From: Microbacterium sp. SS28
GTDB taxonomy: Bacteria > Actinomycetota > Actinomycetes > Actinomycetales > Microbacteriaceae
Reading direction: 5' to 3'
Assembly (NCBI RefSeq): GCF_022761035.1
Contig: NZ_JAKWJP010000006.1
Coordinates: forward strand, 248,001 to 312,000
Length of the DNA: 64,000 nt
Below, one piece after another: positions 52,217 to 60,934 of this stretch. The notes under the pieces are model-generated. The model saw nothing but the letters and a program-made list of their open reading frames with translations. It was not told the origin of the DNA and did not search any database. A program made the position numbers and the translations under genes. Position 1 is the stretch's first letter; the number at the start of each line of letters is the position of its first letter.

Positions 52217-53353
52217 TCACAGCAGCTGATTTTTCCACATGGACAGCGCCGATCCGATCGCCATGTGCATGTCGAGGTACTGGTAGGTGCCGAGTCGGCC
52301 ACCGAAAGCCACATCCTTCTCCTCCTTCGCCAGCACGCGATATGCCTCGAGCTTTTCGCGATCGGCAGCAGTGTTCACCGGGTAGTAGGGCTCGTCATGG
52401 GGATCCGCGAACCGTGAGAATTCGCGCATGATCACCGTCTTATCGTGGGGGTATCGGTCTGCGCGCTCAGGGTGGAAGTGGCGGAACTCGTGTATGCGGG
52501 TGTATGGAACCCCGGCATCCGCGTAGTTCATGACTGAAGTGCCCTGGAAGTCGCCGATCGGCAGTACCTCACGATCAAAGTCGAGCGTGCGCCATGACAA
52601 CGGACCCTCGACGTAATCGAAGTAGCGGTCGACAGGGCCGGTATAGACGATGGGAAGCTGGCCGACAGTTGCCCGTTTACTGAGCGGCTGAGACTCGTCG
52701 AAAAAATCCGTGTCCAATTTCACCTCGATGTTCGGATGGTCTGCCATCCGTTCGATCCAGGCAGTGTAGCCGTCTGTCGGGAGGCCTTCCCAGCGATCGT
52801 TGAAGTAGCGATTGTCGTAGGTGTATCGCACGGGGAGCCGGCTAATGACTTCGGCTGGGAGGTCTTTCGGATCTGTCTGCCACTGCTTCGCCGTGTAGTC
52901 GCGGATGAACGCCTCGTACAGCGGCCGACCGATCAGGGCGATGCCCTTCTCCTCCAGATTCGTCGCCGCCCTCACGTCGAACTCACCTGCCATCTCCTGC
53001 ACGAGGGCTCTTGCCTGATCGGGCGTGTAAGCGGCTCGGAAGAACTGGTTTATCGTGCCGAGGTTGATGGGCAGCGGAAAGACGACGCCCATGTGGTTCG
53101 TATAGACGCGATGCGTGTAGTCGGTGAAGGTCGTGAAGCGGTTGACGTAGTCCCACACCGCAGGGTTGGACGTGTGGAACAGATGCGCGCCGTACTTGTG
53201 CACCTCGATGCCCGTCTCGGGATCGTCCTCGCTGTACGCATTGCCGCCAATGTGCGCCCGTCGATCGATGACGGTGACGACACGGCCCGCTGAGGCCGCG
53301 CGTTCTGCGATCGTGAGCCCGAAGAAGCCCGATCCAACGACGAGAAGATCCAT
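52217..53353 (-). CDS. glf: UDP-galactopyranose mutase
   Basis: 378 residues, FAD enzyme that converts UDP-galactopyranose into UDP-galactofuranose. MDLLVVGSGFFGLTIAERAA is the dinucleotide fold; further marks are IDRRAHIGGNAYSEDDPETG, KYGAHLFHTSNPAVWDYVNR, IRDYTAKQWQTDPKDLPAEV, SRLPVRYTYDNRYFNDRWEG, PLSWRTLDFDREVLPIGDFQ, and the ending YQYLDMHMAIGSALSMWKN. It supplies the GlfT1-like transferase. ATG 53353 is 14 bp after the stop of the dehydratase-like gene. Confidence 0.96.
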   Translation of the reverse strand: MDLLVVGSGFFGLTIAERAASAGRVVTVIDRRAHIGGNAYSEDDPETGIEVHKYGAHLFHTSNPAVWDYVNRFTTFTDYTHRVYTNHMGVVFPLPINLGTINQFFRAAYTPDQARALVQEMAGEFDVRAATNLEEKGIALIGRPLYEAFIRDYTAKQWQTDPKDLPAEVISRLPVRYTYDNRYFNDRWEGLPTDGYTAWIERMADHPNIEVKLDTDFFDESQPLSKRATVGQLPIVYTGPVDRYFDYVEGPLSWRTLDFDREVLPIGDFQGTSVMNYADAGVPYTRIHEFRHFHPERADRYPHDKTVIMREFSRFADPHDEPYYPVNTAADREKLEAYRVLAKEEKDVAFGGRLGTYQYLDMHMAIGSALSMWKNQLL

Positions 53354-53367
53354 AGAAATGCCTGAGG

Positions 53368-54339
53368 TCAGTGCTTCGCGCGAAGTGCTGCCATCTCGGC
53401 ATCCACCATGATGTGCACAAGAGCCTCGAAACCGACGCTGGGAGTCCATCCGATCTGCCTGAGGCGGGCCGGATCTCCGACCAATTGCTGCGGGTCGGCA
53501 GGGCGATAGAACGCCGGATCGATCCGCACGAACTTCTCCCAGTCGTCGATGCCGACGTAGCCGAATGCCGTCGCTACGAACTCCCGCACCGAGTGCGCCA
53601 CACCGGTTGCAACGACGTAGTCACCTCCGGTCGGCTGCTCGATGATGCGAATCATGGCATCGACGTAGTCAGGCGCGTAACCCCAGTCCCTGAAGACGTC
53701 GATGTTCCCGAGAGCAAGTTCGTCCTGAAGGCCCAGCGAGATCCGTGCCGCGCCCATCACGATTTTGCGGGCCACGAAGGACGCCGGCCGGCGTGGAGAT
53801 TCATGGTTGTAGAGGATCGCGGCGCTCACGTGCATTCCGCGCTCACGGTAGATAGCCGCCATGTCATGAGCGAACGACTTTGCCGCACCATAGGGCGTAA
53901 CCGCGCGCCGCGGAGTGGACTCGTTCTGGGGGACCTGCACGGCGTCCCCGAAGATCTCGGCGCTCGAGGCTTGGACCACGCGTACGGGACGCCCCGCGGA
54001 GGTCTGCCTCCACGCCGCATCGAACAGCCTCACGGGTCCCAATCCGAGTACGTCTGCCGTCTCCGCGGGGAACTCCCATGACCTCGCTACCGACGTGTTG
54101 CCTGCGAGGTTGTAGATGTGCGTGGGCTCCACGTCAGCGACGAGTCGGCCGATCGCCGTGGAGTCGGCGAGATCCGCGACGTGACCGACGACGACGGGAT
54201 GTTCGACGGACAGGCGGTCGACTCCGTCGCGGTTGTGGCACATCGCGTGCACTTCATGACCGGCTTCGAGCAGGCGTTCGACCAGATAGCCGCCGTCCTG
54301 GCCGTTCGCACCCGTGACCAAATGTCGCTGGCTACTCAT
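53368..54339 (-). CDS. Gmd-like NAD(P)-dependent sugar dehydratase/epimerase
   Basis: 323 residues, extended short-chain dehydrogenase. HLVTGANGQDGGYLVERLLE binds NAD(P); IYNLAGNTSVARSWEFPAET, VVQASSAEIFGDAVQVPQNE (catalytic Ser), TPYGAAKSFAHDMAAIYRER (YxxxK) and ILYNHESPRRPASFVARKI, GNIDVFRDWGYAPDYVDAMI are all features of GDP-mannose 4,6-dehydratases. It is clearly a paralogue of the Gmd encoded 2 kb upstream but diverged, so it may act on another nucleotide sugar or on the Gmd product. ATG 54339 overlaps the stop of the glycosyltransferase gene (ATGA). Confidence 0.82.
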   Translation of the reverse strand: MSSQRHLVTGANGQDGGYLVERLLEAGHEVHAMCHNRDGVDRLSVEHPVVVGHVADLADSTAIGRLVADVEPTHIYNLAGNTSVARSWEFPAETADVLGLGPVRLFDAAWRQTSAGRPVRVVQASSAEIFGDAVQVPQNESTPRRAVTPYGAAKSFAHDMAAIYRERGMHVSAAILYNHESPRRPASFVARKIVMGAARISLGLQDELALGNIDVFRDWGYAPDYVDAMIRIIEQPTGGDYVVATGVAHSVREFVATAFGYVGIDDWEKFVRIDPAFYRPADPQQLVGDPARLRQIGWTPSVGFEALVHIMVDAEMAALRAKH

Positions 54340-55412
54340 GCGACAGCTCGGTATACATCGACGTGGACATCGCGACAACGCTCCCATGTGAACATTCGAA
54401 CCTGCTCGAGGCCTTTGCGAGTGAGCTCCCCGGATCGCTCCAGAGCGGTGAGAATGCCTGCAGCGATCGCCGCGGGTTCCCCCGCGTCGAACAGGACAGC
54501 CGCATCTCCGCACACCTCGGGCACCGAACCCGCGTCCGTCGCGGCGACCGGGCATCCTGAGGCCATGGCCTCCAGAGGAGGCAGCCCGAACCCCTCGTAG
54601 AGGCTGGGGAAAGCGAGAACTGCCGCAGAGCGGTATAGCGCACGAAGCTCTGCGCTCGACACCAGGCCGCGTACCTCGACCCAGTCGGGCAGCTCGCCCA
54701 ACGAATCCAGACCCCCGCCCGTGAGGACGAGACGCATCTCTGGACGATCGGCGCGAACTGCGCGCATGGCCTCGACGAGCCGGGCGTGATTCTTGTGCTT
54801 CCAGCCGCGGGCCGGATAGAGCACGAAGTCCTCACGATCGGCCGTGTTGGGGATGAAGCTGTCCACGTCGACACCGAGGTGAGCGACGTGCACTCGGTCG
54901 GCAGGAATGCGCAGCTGCTCGATCATCCGTGTTCGCGCGAACTCGCTGATCGTGATCACGGCGTCGGCACGCCGTGCCGCACCCTCATAGAAGTGGCGCC
55001 GGAACGCTAGCTCCGCACGCCCGAATAGCTGGGGCAGATCCAGATGCTGGACGTCCAGCAGCGTCTGGACGAACGCCTGCGACCGAGCTGGCCTCGGCGA
55101 TGGAATCGTGAAAGGAAAGTGCACGACATCCGCGGAACGCAGCGACGTAGCCAGGCTGCGCCGCCGAACGTTCGCAGCAGCGATCGCGCCGAGCCGCCCG
55201 ACCGCGGTCGACCCTGTTCGAACCTGCGTAACCACGACCTCAGGGATACCCTCGCTGAAGCCCGCGGCGTTCGACGGCACGAAGGCTGTCGCACGTACAC
55301 GATCGGTCGTCTTGAGTTGACGTGTCAACTCACGCGAATAGGTCTCGCTGCCGCCCATGGCACCGGGTACAAGCGTGAGCATGGAGACGGCTACCGTGGG
55401 CGGCATCCCCAT
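54336..55412 (-). CDS. GT4-family glycosyltransferase
   Basis: 358 residues, GT-B fold. N-terminal domain LTLVPGAMGGSETYSRELTR; ISEFARTRMIEQLRIPADRV and HVAHLGVDVDSFIP bridge to the C-terminal donor domain VLYPARGWKHKNHARLVEAM, MRLVLTGGGLDSLGELPDWV and the EX7E-type motif FPSLYEGFGLPPLEAMASGC. Very like WbdA/WbpY-type mannosyl or rhamnosyl transferases. ATG 55412 (or 55406) follows the gmd stop by 1 nt, so it is co-expressed with GDP-mannose dehydratase. Confidence 0.9.
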   Translation of the reverse strand: MGMPPTVAVSMLTLVPGAMGGSETYSRELTRQLKTTDRVRATAFVPSNAAGFSEGIPEVVVTQVRTGSTAVGRLGAIAAANVRRRSLATSLRSADVVHFPFTIPSPRPARSQAFVQTLLDVQHLDLPQLFGRAELAFRRHFYEGAARRADAVITISEFARTRMIEQLRIPADRVHVAHLGVDVDSFIPNTADREDFVLYPARGWKHKNHARLVEAMRAVRADRPEMRLVLTGGGLDSLGELPDWVEVRGLVSSAELRALYRSAAVLAFPSLYEGFGLPPLEAMASGCPVAATDAGSVPEVCGDAAVLFDAGEPAAIAAGILTALERSGELTRKGLEQVRMFTWERCRDVHVDVYRAVA

Positions 55413-55413
55413 C

Positions 55414-56442
55414 TCAGACGCGCTGGACCGCATCGACGTAGGTGGATCCCTGAAGCTCGAGCGCCGCGACATCAGCATCGACCATGATCTGCGCGAGTCG
55501 GGGGGTGAGGATAGTCGGCGTCCAGCCGAGAAGTTCCTGAGCCTTGGCAGGGTCGCCGATGAGCGAGTCGACTTCGGTCGGCCGCAGGTAGCGCTCATCG
55601 AACTTGACGTAGCGCTCCCAATCCAGCCCTGCGTGCTCGAAGGAGAACTGCAGGAAGTCTTTCACGGTGTACGCCGTGTTCGTCGCCACCACGAAGTCGG
55701 TGGGCTCGTCGTGCTGGAGCATGCGCCACATGGCCTCGACGTATTCAGGTGCGTATCCCCAGTCACGGACGGCATCCAGATTGCCCATGTAGAGCTCCGA
55801 CTGCTCCCCCGCCTTGATGCGAGCGACAGCACGCGTGATCTTACGCGTCACGAACGTCTCACCGCGACGCGGAGACTCGTGGTTGAAGAGGATGCCGTTG
55901 GTGGCGAAGATTCCATACGCCTCGCGGTAATTGCGGGTGATCCAGTAGGAGTACAGCTTTGCGACTCCATACGGAGAGCGGGGGTAGAAGGGCGTCTCTT
56001 CGGTCTGCGGCGGGGGCGTTGCACCGAACATCTCGGAACTGCTCGCCTGATAGAACCGGGTCTCGAGTCCGACTGCGCGAATCGCCTCGAGGAGACGGAT
56101 GGTGCCAAGGCCAGTCGCGTCACCGGTGTACTCCGGCTCATCGAAGCTGACGCGCACATGCGACTGCGCAGCCAGGTTGTAGACCTCGTCGGGATTGATT
56201 TCGCTCAAGAGCGTAACGAGCCGCGATCCATCGGTGAGGTCTGCGTAGTGCAAGAACAGGTTGGGCTGGTCCGAGTGCGAGTCCTGATAGATGTGATCGA
56301 TACGGTGAGTGTTGAACGACGATGACCGGCGGATCAGACCGTGAACTTCGTAGCCCTTCTCCAGGAGCAGCTCAGCGAGATAACTCCCATCCTGACCGGT
56401 GATTCCTGTGATCAGGGCGCGCTTGACTGGGGGGGTGCTCAT
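55414..56442 (-). CDS. gmd: GDP-mannose 4,6-dehydratase
   Basis: 342 residues. LITGITGQDGSYLAELLLEK, GLIRRSSSFNTHRIDHIYQD, LHYADLTDGSRLVTLLSEIN, YNLAAQSHVRVSFDEPEYTG, YQASSSEMFGATPPPQTEET, FYPRSPYGVAKLYSYWITRN and NHESPRRGETFVTRKITRAV are the classic Gmd blocks, including Ser/Glu/Tyr/Lys catalytic residues. It makes GDP-4-keto-6-deoxymannose, the substrate of the Fcl encoded 1 kb upstream. It has a leader of about 75 nt with a 23-bp element shared with ahcY. Confidence 0.96.
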   Translation of the reverse strand: MSTPPVKRALITGITGQDGSYLAELLLEKGYEVHGLIRRSSSFNTHRIDHIYQDSHSDQPNLFLHYADLTDGSRLVTLLSEINPDEVYNLAAQSHVRVSFDEPEYTGDATGLGTIRLLEAIRAVGLETRFYQASSSEMFGATPPPQTEETPFYPRSPYGVAKLYSYWITRNYREAYGIFATNGILFNHESPRRGETFVTRKITRAVARIKAGEQSELYMGNLDAVRDWGYAPEYVEAMWRMLQHDEPTDFVVATNTAYTVKDFLQFSFEHAGLDWERYVKFDERYLRPTEVDSLIGDPAKAQELLGWTPTILTPRLAQIMVDADVAALELQGSTYVDAVQRV

Positions 56443-56485
56443 GGTGTGAAGACTCCGACGTTTCGGTGGGGGGCGGCCAGACGGG

Positions 56486-56508
56486 CCCGTGCCCCGCTGG
56501 GGACAGCC
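56486..56508 (-). repeat. 23-bp hairpin element in gmd leader (copy 2)
   Basis: Same core GTCCCCAGCGGGGCA as at 35372-35394, on the gmd strand. It is bracketed by two copies of CCCGTCTGGC about 30 nt apart. Confidence 0.6.
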
Positions 56509-56522
56509 AGACGGGTGGTCCC

Positions 56523-56528
56523 AGCCTA
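56523..56528 (-). promoter_or_regulatory. -10 box of gmd
   Basis: TAGGCT on the minus strand; predicted start near 56516, giving a leader of about 75 nt. Confidence 0.45.
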
Positions 56529-56554
56529 ACTCATCCTTCTGGGCCACGAGAAAG

Positions 56555-57349
56555 TCAGGACTGGGCCAGCGCCCGTGCCCGTGCGGTCACGCGTCCGGCT
56601 GCGTAGCGCGATGCCCACCGGACGGGGAGGTCCCACACGAAGGAGAAGGGCCGGAGCGGCGCGGGAAGATGCCTACGCTTGACGGCCTCGGATTCGCGGC
56701 TGGAAGCGCGCCTGTTCGCCACGGTGAGCGAATCGGGATGCCATCGGAACGCTGCCACCGACTCGCGGGTCGAGAGGAATCTCCCGTGGCGTCGAAGGGA
56801 TAGGAAGGCATCGAGATCCATGGCGTAGCGAAGCCTCTCATCGAAGCCGCCGATGGCCTCGAGCGCATCGAATCTGATGAGCGCGGCCGGATTGGGGATC
56901 AGGTCCGGACCCCAGGGAAGCAGGATCGTCGCGAGTTTGCCGGCAGCACTCACCCATGCCACGGCGCCGTTTGGGTCGACGTAGTCGCATCCCCCGAAAG
57001 CGACGACCGCGCGACTGTCGGACTCGAGCATGGACTTGAGGCGCGCGAGGCCTCCGGGCCGGAACAGATCGTCATCACCGATCCATGCGTAGAAGCTCTC
57101 CGTGGTGCGAGCCTTCAATCCGCAGTTGATCGCAGCGCTGATCCCCTGCTTGGGGTCATCGACGAGAAGGGCGCCGTAGTGCTGCGCCAGAGCGCGCGCC
57201 TCGGTCGCGGCCGGAGGAGAAACCACCACGAGGGTGAGATTCACCGTCTCGCTCTGCAGGGCCACGGAGTCCAGCGTCTGTCGAAGGAACTCGAGCCGGT
57301 CGCCGAGGGTAGGCAGAACGACGAGTATTTGGGAGTTGGAAGAGTTCAA
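56555..57349 (-). CDS. GT2-family glycosyltransferase
   Basis: 264 residues from a TTG start. GT-A domain: ILVVLPTLGDRLEFLRQTLD, LTLVVVSPPAATEARALAQH, AINCGLKARTTESFYAWIGD DDLF (metal DDD), AVVAFGGCDYVDPNGAVAW, and FDERLRYAMDLDAFLSLRRH. The C-terminus is Arg-rich (WASRYAAGRVTARARALAQ) and may lie on the membrane. TTG 57349 has GAGG about 5 nt upstream; GTG 57412 would overlap the previous gene by 20 bp and is the alternative. It belongs to the fcl-gmd series. Confidence 0.8.
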   Translation of the reverse strand: MNSSNSQILVVLPTLGDRLEFLRQTLDSVALQSETVNLTLVVVSPPAATEARALAQHYGALLVDDPKQGISAAINCGLKARTTESFYAWIGDDDLFRPGGLARLKSMLESDSRAVVAFGGCDYVDPNGAVAWVSAAGKLATILLPWGPDLIPNPAALIRFDALEAIGGFDERLRYAMDLDAFLSLRRHGRFLSTRESVAAFRWHPDSLTVANRRASSRESEAVKRRHLPAPLRPFSFVWDLPVRWASRYAAGRVTARARALAQS

Positions 57350-57392
57350 AGGAACCTCAGGAGTGGGTGCGGTGATCGACGTGCGGGGTAAC

Positions 57393-58367
57393 TCAGCCGC
57401 GCAGATCCGCACGGTGCTCGCGATACCACGCGATCGTCGACTCCAGGCCCTCCTTCAAACCGATGGAGGCCGTCCAACCGGCTTCTGTCAGTTTGGTCAC
57501 GTCCAGCAGCTTCTGTGGCGTGCCATCCGGCTTGGATGTGTCCCAATCGGTCCCGCCTTCATACCCGGTGGCTGACGCAACGAGTTCGGCGATCTCACGG
57601 ATCGTGGTGTCGCGGCCGGTCCCGACGTTGACCTGTTCAGGACCATCGAAATGATCGAGCAGGTACAGGCATGCGGATGCCATGTCGTCGACATGGAGGA
57701 ACTCGCGGCGAGGGGAACCCGTCCCCCAGTTGGTCACCGAATCGGCTCCGGCCGCCAGGGCTTCGTCGTAACGCCGGATCAGGGCGGGTAGCACGTGGGA
57801 TCCGATCGGTGAGAAGTTATCGCCTGGTCCATAGAGATTGGTGGGCATCGCCGAGATCCACGCCAGTCCGTACTGGCGGCGAACGCTCTGAACCTGCATG
57901 ATGCCGGCGATCTTCGCGATCGCATACGCGTCGTTCGTGGGCTCGAGGTGACCGGTGAGAAGACTGTCCTCCCGAATCGGCTGCTCCGCATCGCGCGGGT
58001 AGATGCAGCTCGAGCCCAGAAAGAGGAGCCGCTCGACGTTCTGCTCCAGCGCGGCATCCATCACATTCACCTGGACGAGGAGGTTGTCGCTCAGGAAGTC
58101 CACGGGGTAGGTGCTGTTCGCGAGTATGCCGCCCACCTTGGCCGCTGCGAGCACGACGTAGCGGGGTTTGTTCTCACGGAAGAACGCAAAAGTCGCATCC
58201 CGGTCCCGCAGATCGAGTTCTTTCGAGCTTCGCCCGATGAGGTTGGAGAAACCCGCCTGCTCCAACCCCCGCCAGATCGCGGAGCCTACGAGCCCATTGT
58301 GTCCGGCCACGTAGACCAGCGCATCCCGGTCGATCGGGGTGCGCTCATAGGTCAGCTCGCTCGACAT
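57393..58367 (-). CDS. fcl: GDP-L-fucose synthase
   Basis: 324 residues. Epimerase-reductase that turns GDP-4-keto-6-deoxymannose into GDP-L-fucose. VYVAGHNGLVGSAIWRGLEQ (NADP loop), VVLAAAKVGGILANSTYPVD, LLFLGSSCIYPRDAEQPIRE (catalytic Ser/Cys), NDAYAIAKIAGIMQVQSVRR (YxxxK), NLYGPGDNFSPIGSHVLPAL and RREFLHVDDMASACLYLLDH are all Fcl/WcaG blocks. A consensus TATAAT lies about 36 nt upstream and GGAG near the start. It works in sequence with gmd. Confidence 0.95.
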   Translation of the reverse strand: MSSELTYERTPIDRDALVYVAGHNGLVGSAIWRGLEQAGFSNLIGRSSKELDLRDRDATFAFFRENKPRYVVLAAAKVGGILANSTYPVDFLSDNLLVQVNVMDAALEQNVERLLFLGSSCIYPRDAEQPIREDSLLTGHLEPTNDAYAIAKIAGIMQVQSVRRQYGLAWISAMPTNLYGPGDNFSPIGSHVLPALIRRYDEALAAGADSVTNWGTGSPRREFLHVDDMASACLYLLDHFDGPEQVNVGTGRDTTIREIAELVASATGYEGGTDWDTSKPDGTPQKLLDVTKLTEAGWTASIGLKEGLESTIAWYREHRADLRG

Positions 58368-58402
58368 GGTGGCAGGTGCTCCGTTCCATTGATTGCTCCG
58401 AA

Positions 58403-58408
58403 ATTATA
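58403..58408 (-). promoter_or_regulatory. Promoter (-10) of fcl and following genes
   Basis: Perfect TATAAT on the minus strand in otherwise GC-rich DNA; predicted start near 58396 with a leader of about 29 nt holding GGAG. No good -35 box seen. Confidence 0.6.
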
Positions 58409-58445
58409 CGTGGAGGGTAGGTACGGCCGGCGCCGAGGCCTTTCC

Positions 58446-59687
58446 TCATGGCTTCGCCGGGTCGCGTGACACTCGCGGACGGATTCCGCAGAGATGGACG
58501 AAAACGCCGGAAAGCGGTCCGGTCACCAGAACGGTGAGTGTTCTGGCAACTGGATCGAGAGGCAGGAGGAAGGCAAGCACCGTCACCGCAGCCGCGACGA
58601 CCCAGCCTGCGACGTAGAGGGCATGCCTGTTGACACTGAGGAGGGCCGGTCCCGTCAGGCACAGCAGCGCCACGAGACCTGCACTCGCAACCACGCAGGC
58701 GATGACGGATCCTTCGACGAAGTAGCGGCCGTCGGAGATCAAGAGGATCAGCCACGGCCCGACGAAGTATGCCACGACGCTCGCCAGGACGGCCGCCCCT
58801 CCAACCCACGCCATAAGTCGCAGAAGTCTGGAAACGATGGACGGCTGTTCGCTGCGGAACACGACGATCAGGTAGCTCTGCAGCGCCATTAGCGGAACGA
58901 TCAGCGGCGCACGTGTGATTGTGATGACGACGATGAGTGAGGCCGTAAGCGTTGCCGAGACGTGCGGCATCATGAGTCGGATCAGCAGAGGCATACCCGT
59001 GACGAGCACGCCCGTCGCGGCAGCCGCCGCCACGGTCCCGACGGCGTTGGCGGACAGGCGCTTGACCCCAACGTCCAAGTCGAAGCGTCCGGCGACCCTG
59101 CCGCGAACAACGAGCCAGACCAGCCCGAACGCGGCGATGAATGGCACCGAAATGAAGGCAGCTAGCGTCTGGGGCGCAACACCCAGAAGAAGACCCGTGG
59201 ACACCAAACCGCCGCGGATCAAAGCGTCTATGATCGTCAACCCGGCGATCGGCGACCACAGCGCCAGACCATACATCGCTCCGGAGAGCACAGCGCACCC
59301 GAGGTATCCGAGCAAGCCCACGCCGAACCAAAGGGTAAGTCCGACAGGGTCGATGGAGAGTGCAGTCGGCGCAAGCAGGAGTCCCACCACGATGCTCACC
59401 GCGATCAGGACCACTCCGGCCGAGATGGTGAACACCCGCAAGCCCGATCGCGTCGCGCCGGTGGTCGCGGGTGTGACCGCGCGGGTGACTTCCTGCTGGA
59501 CGCCACCGATCGCACCGACGAAGAGGTACAGCGTCGACCAGAACACACTGAAGGTGACGTAGGCCTCGGCATCCTTGAGAACGGCCGCTGCAAGGATGAG
59601 GATCGCATACCCGCACAGTCCGGCGACTCCGGTGGCGATGAGTATGTAGAGAAGGCCCCGGCCGCGCCCGTCAGGAGGGTTCGACAT
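58446..59687 (-). CDS. MOP-superfamily flippase-like membrane protein
   Basis: 413 residues, twelve predicted helices from residue 12 to 400. It starts LLYILIATGVAGLCGYAILI, and has TFSVFWSTLYLFVGAIGGVQ near 50, then RAPLIVPLMALQSYLIVVFR and PWLILLISDGRYFVEGSVIA later. Length and helix number fit Wzx/MurJ-type lipid-linked sugar flippases, although it is shorter than the norm. It overlaps the DUF2304 gene by 17 bp. Alternatives such as another multidrug/oligosaccharide exporter cannot be excluded. Confidence 0.7.
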   Translation of the reverse strand: MSNPPDGRGRGLLYILIATGVAGLCGYAILILAAAVLKDAEAYVTFSVFWSTLYLFVGAIGGVQQEVTRAVTPATTGATRSGLRVFTISAGVVLIAVSIVVGLLLAPTALSIDPVGLTLWFGVGLLGYLGCAVLSGAMYGLALWSPIAGLTIIDALIRGGLVSTGLLLGVAPQTLAAFISVPFIAAFGLVWLVVRGRVAGRFDLDVGVKRLSANAVGTVAAAAATGVLVTGMPLLIRLMMPHVSATLTASLIVVITITRAPLIVPLMALQSYLIVVFRSEQPSIVSRLLRLMAWVGGAAVLASVVAYFVGPWLILLISDGRYFVEGSVIACVVASAGLVALLCLTGPALLSVNRHALYVAGWVVAAAVTVLAFLLPLDPVARTLTVLVTGPLSGVFVHLCGIRPRVSRDPAKP

Positions 59688-60108
59688 CGTCCGCCGCTTG
59701 GGAGCGACGATTCGCCTCGGCCGATTCCGGTTGCGACCCGACCCCTGCATCGGGGATCTCCGATCCCCGGTCGGTCCGCAACTCCTCGACATCGACGCGA
59801 AGGATCGCGATCTCTTCAGCGACGCGGCGGATCTCTTCCTCAGCTGCGGACAGCTCCCACGAAAGGTGGAGGGCGACACCGCTCAGCAGCGCGATGGCGA
59901 GCGCGAAGAAGAGATTCGATGGAACCTCGACGCCCAGCACACCTGCCAGTCCGCCGAGGAGGCCCGGGAATAGAGCGAGCACAAGAATGGCCACGCCTAT
60001 CACGAGCCATAGGAGCGCGTATTTCTCTCGCAGCTGCCTGCGAGTCAGCAGGATGACGATTATCGCCAGGACGAGGAGGGCGAAGCCGACGCCGATCGGT
60101 GCGATCAT
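59671..60108 (-). CDS. DUF2304 membrane protein
   Basis: 145 residues. Three membrane helices (about 5-22, 32-52, 64-84) with the DUF2304 signature RRQLREKYALLWLVIGVAIL, then a coiled coil (AAEEEIRRVAEEIAILRVDV) and an acidic tail. DUF2304 proteins nearly always sit beside a family-2 polyprenyl-phosphate glycosyltransferase, as here (ATGA overlap), and may help flip or position the lipid-sugar product. Confidence 0.88.
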   Translation of the reverse strand: MIAPIGVGFALLVLAIIVILLTRRQLREKYALLWLVIGVAILVLALFPGLLGGLAGVLGVEVPSNLFFALAIALLSGVALHLSWELSAAEEEIRRVAEEIAILRVDVEELRTDRGSEIPDAGVGSQPESAEANRRSQAADDVEPS

Positions 60109-60833
60109 GCGCGGGGTCTCTTACGTAGTGCGCCGCGGATCAGCGCCAGAGAGAGGGCGAATACCGATCGAACGAGGTAGACCGTGGATCCGAACGGGTT
60201 CTGACTGGGACGTCCGCTCATGCGCGCCCGCATAGCCACGGGCACTTGGGTCACGTTCAATCCTGCGTGCACCGCCTCCACCAGAGAGTCCAAGGTATCG
60301 CCGAGATACTCGGCGGGGTAGTAGCGCACATACTGATCTATCGCCCGACGGTTCGCGGCACGAAAGCCGCTCGTGACATCCGTGAGGCGAGCCCGCGCGA
60401 CACGCGACACGACAGCGGCCAGAAACACCATCGCCCACTTGCGCGGGCCGCGGACGGAATAGTCGCCGACTTGATCGAATCGAGCCCCGATCGAAATGTC
60501 CGCAGCGACGAGGCCACCCAGCACCCGCACGATATCGCGCGGATCATGCTGCCCGTCGGCGTCCACCTGGATCGCACGCTCGTAGCCGTGCCGCTGGGCG
60601 TAGGTGAAACCCGTGCGCATTGCGCCGCCGACGCCCATGTTGAACGGAAGCCTGAGCACGCGAGCACCCGCCTCGGCGGCGACCTCGGCAGTGGCATCCG
60701 TGGACCCGTCATCGATGACGACGATGTCCATGCCCTCGATGCGCTTGCGGATCTCGCGCACGGTGTTTCCCACGTTGCCGGCCTCGTTCCACGCAGGCAC
60801 GATGATGAGCGTGCGCTCCGGGTGATCAGGCAT
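60105..60833 (-). CDS. DPM1/GtrB-like polyprenyl-phosphate glycosyltransferase
   Basis: 242 residues. GT2 family: TLIIVPAWNEAGNVGNTVRE, MDIVVIDDGSTDATAEVAAE, LPFNMGVGGAMRTGFTYAQR, IQVDADGQHDPRDIVRVLGG (metal DAD), SVRGPRKWAMVFLAAVVSRV, and LTDVTSGFRAANRRAIDQYV. These are the blocks of dolichol-phosphate mannose synthase-like enzymes that load a sugar on undecaprenyl phosphate at the inner face. It is coupled to DUF2304. TAGAAT lies 9 nt before the start. Confidence 0.9.
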   Translation of the reverse strand: MPDHPERTLIIVPAWNEAGNVGNTVREIRKRIEGMDIVVIDDGSTDATAEVAAEAGARVLRLPFNMGVGGAMRTGFTYAQRHGYERAIQVDADGQHDPRDIVRVLGGLVAADISIGARFDQVGDYSVRGPRKWAMVFLAAVVSRVARARLTDVTSGFRAANRRAIDQYVRYYPAEYLGDTLDSLVEAVHAGLNVTQVPVAMRARMSGRPSQNPFGSTVYLVRSVFALSLALIRGALRKRPRA

Positions 60834-60842
60834 GATCCGCCC

Positions 60843-60848
60843 ATTCTA
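60843..60848 (-). promoter_or_regulatory. -10 box of the DPM1-like gene
   Basis: TAGAAT on the minus strand, 9 nt before ATG at 60833; very short leader expected. Confidence 0.5.
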
Positions 60849-60934
60849 CGCAACACGCACCAGCTCATCGTTCGCCCTCCGCGCGGATGACTGCGCGCTC
60901 AGGAAGCGGGAAAGTGCAGCGTGTTATTCTTCCC

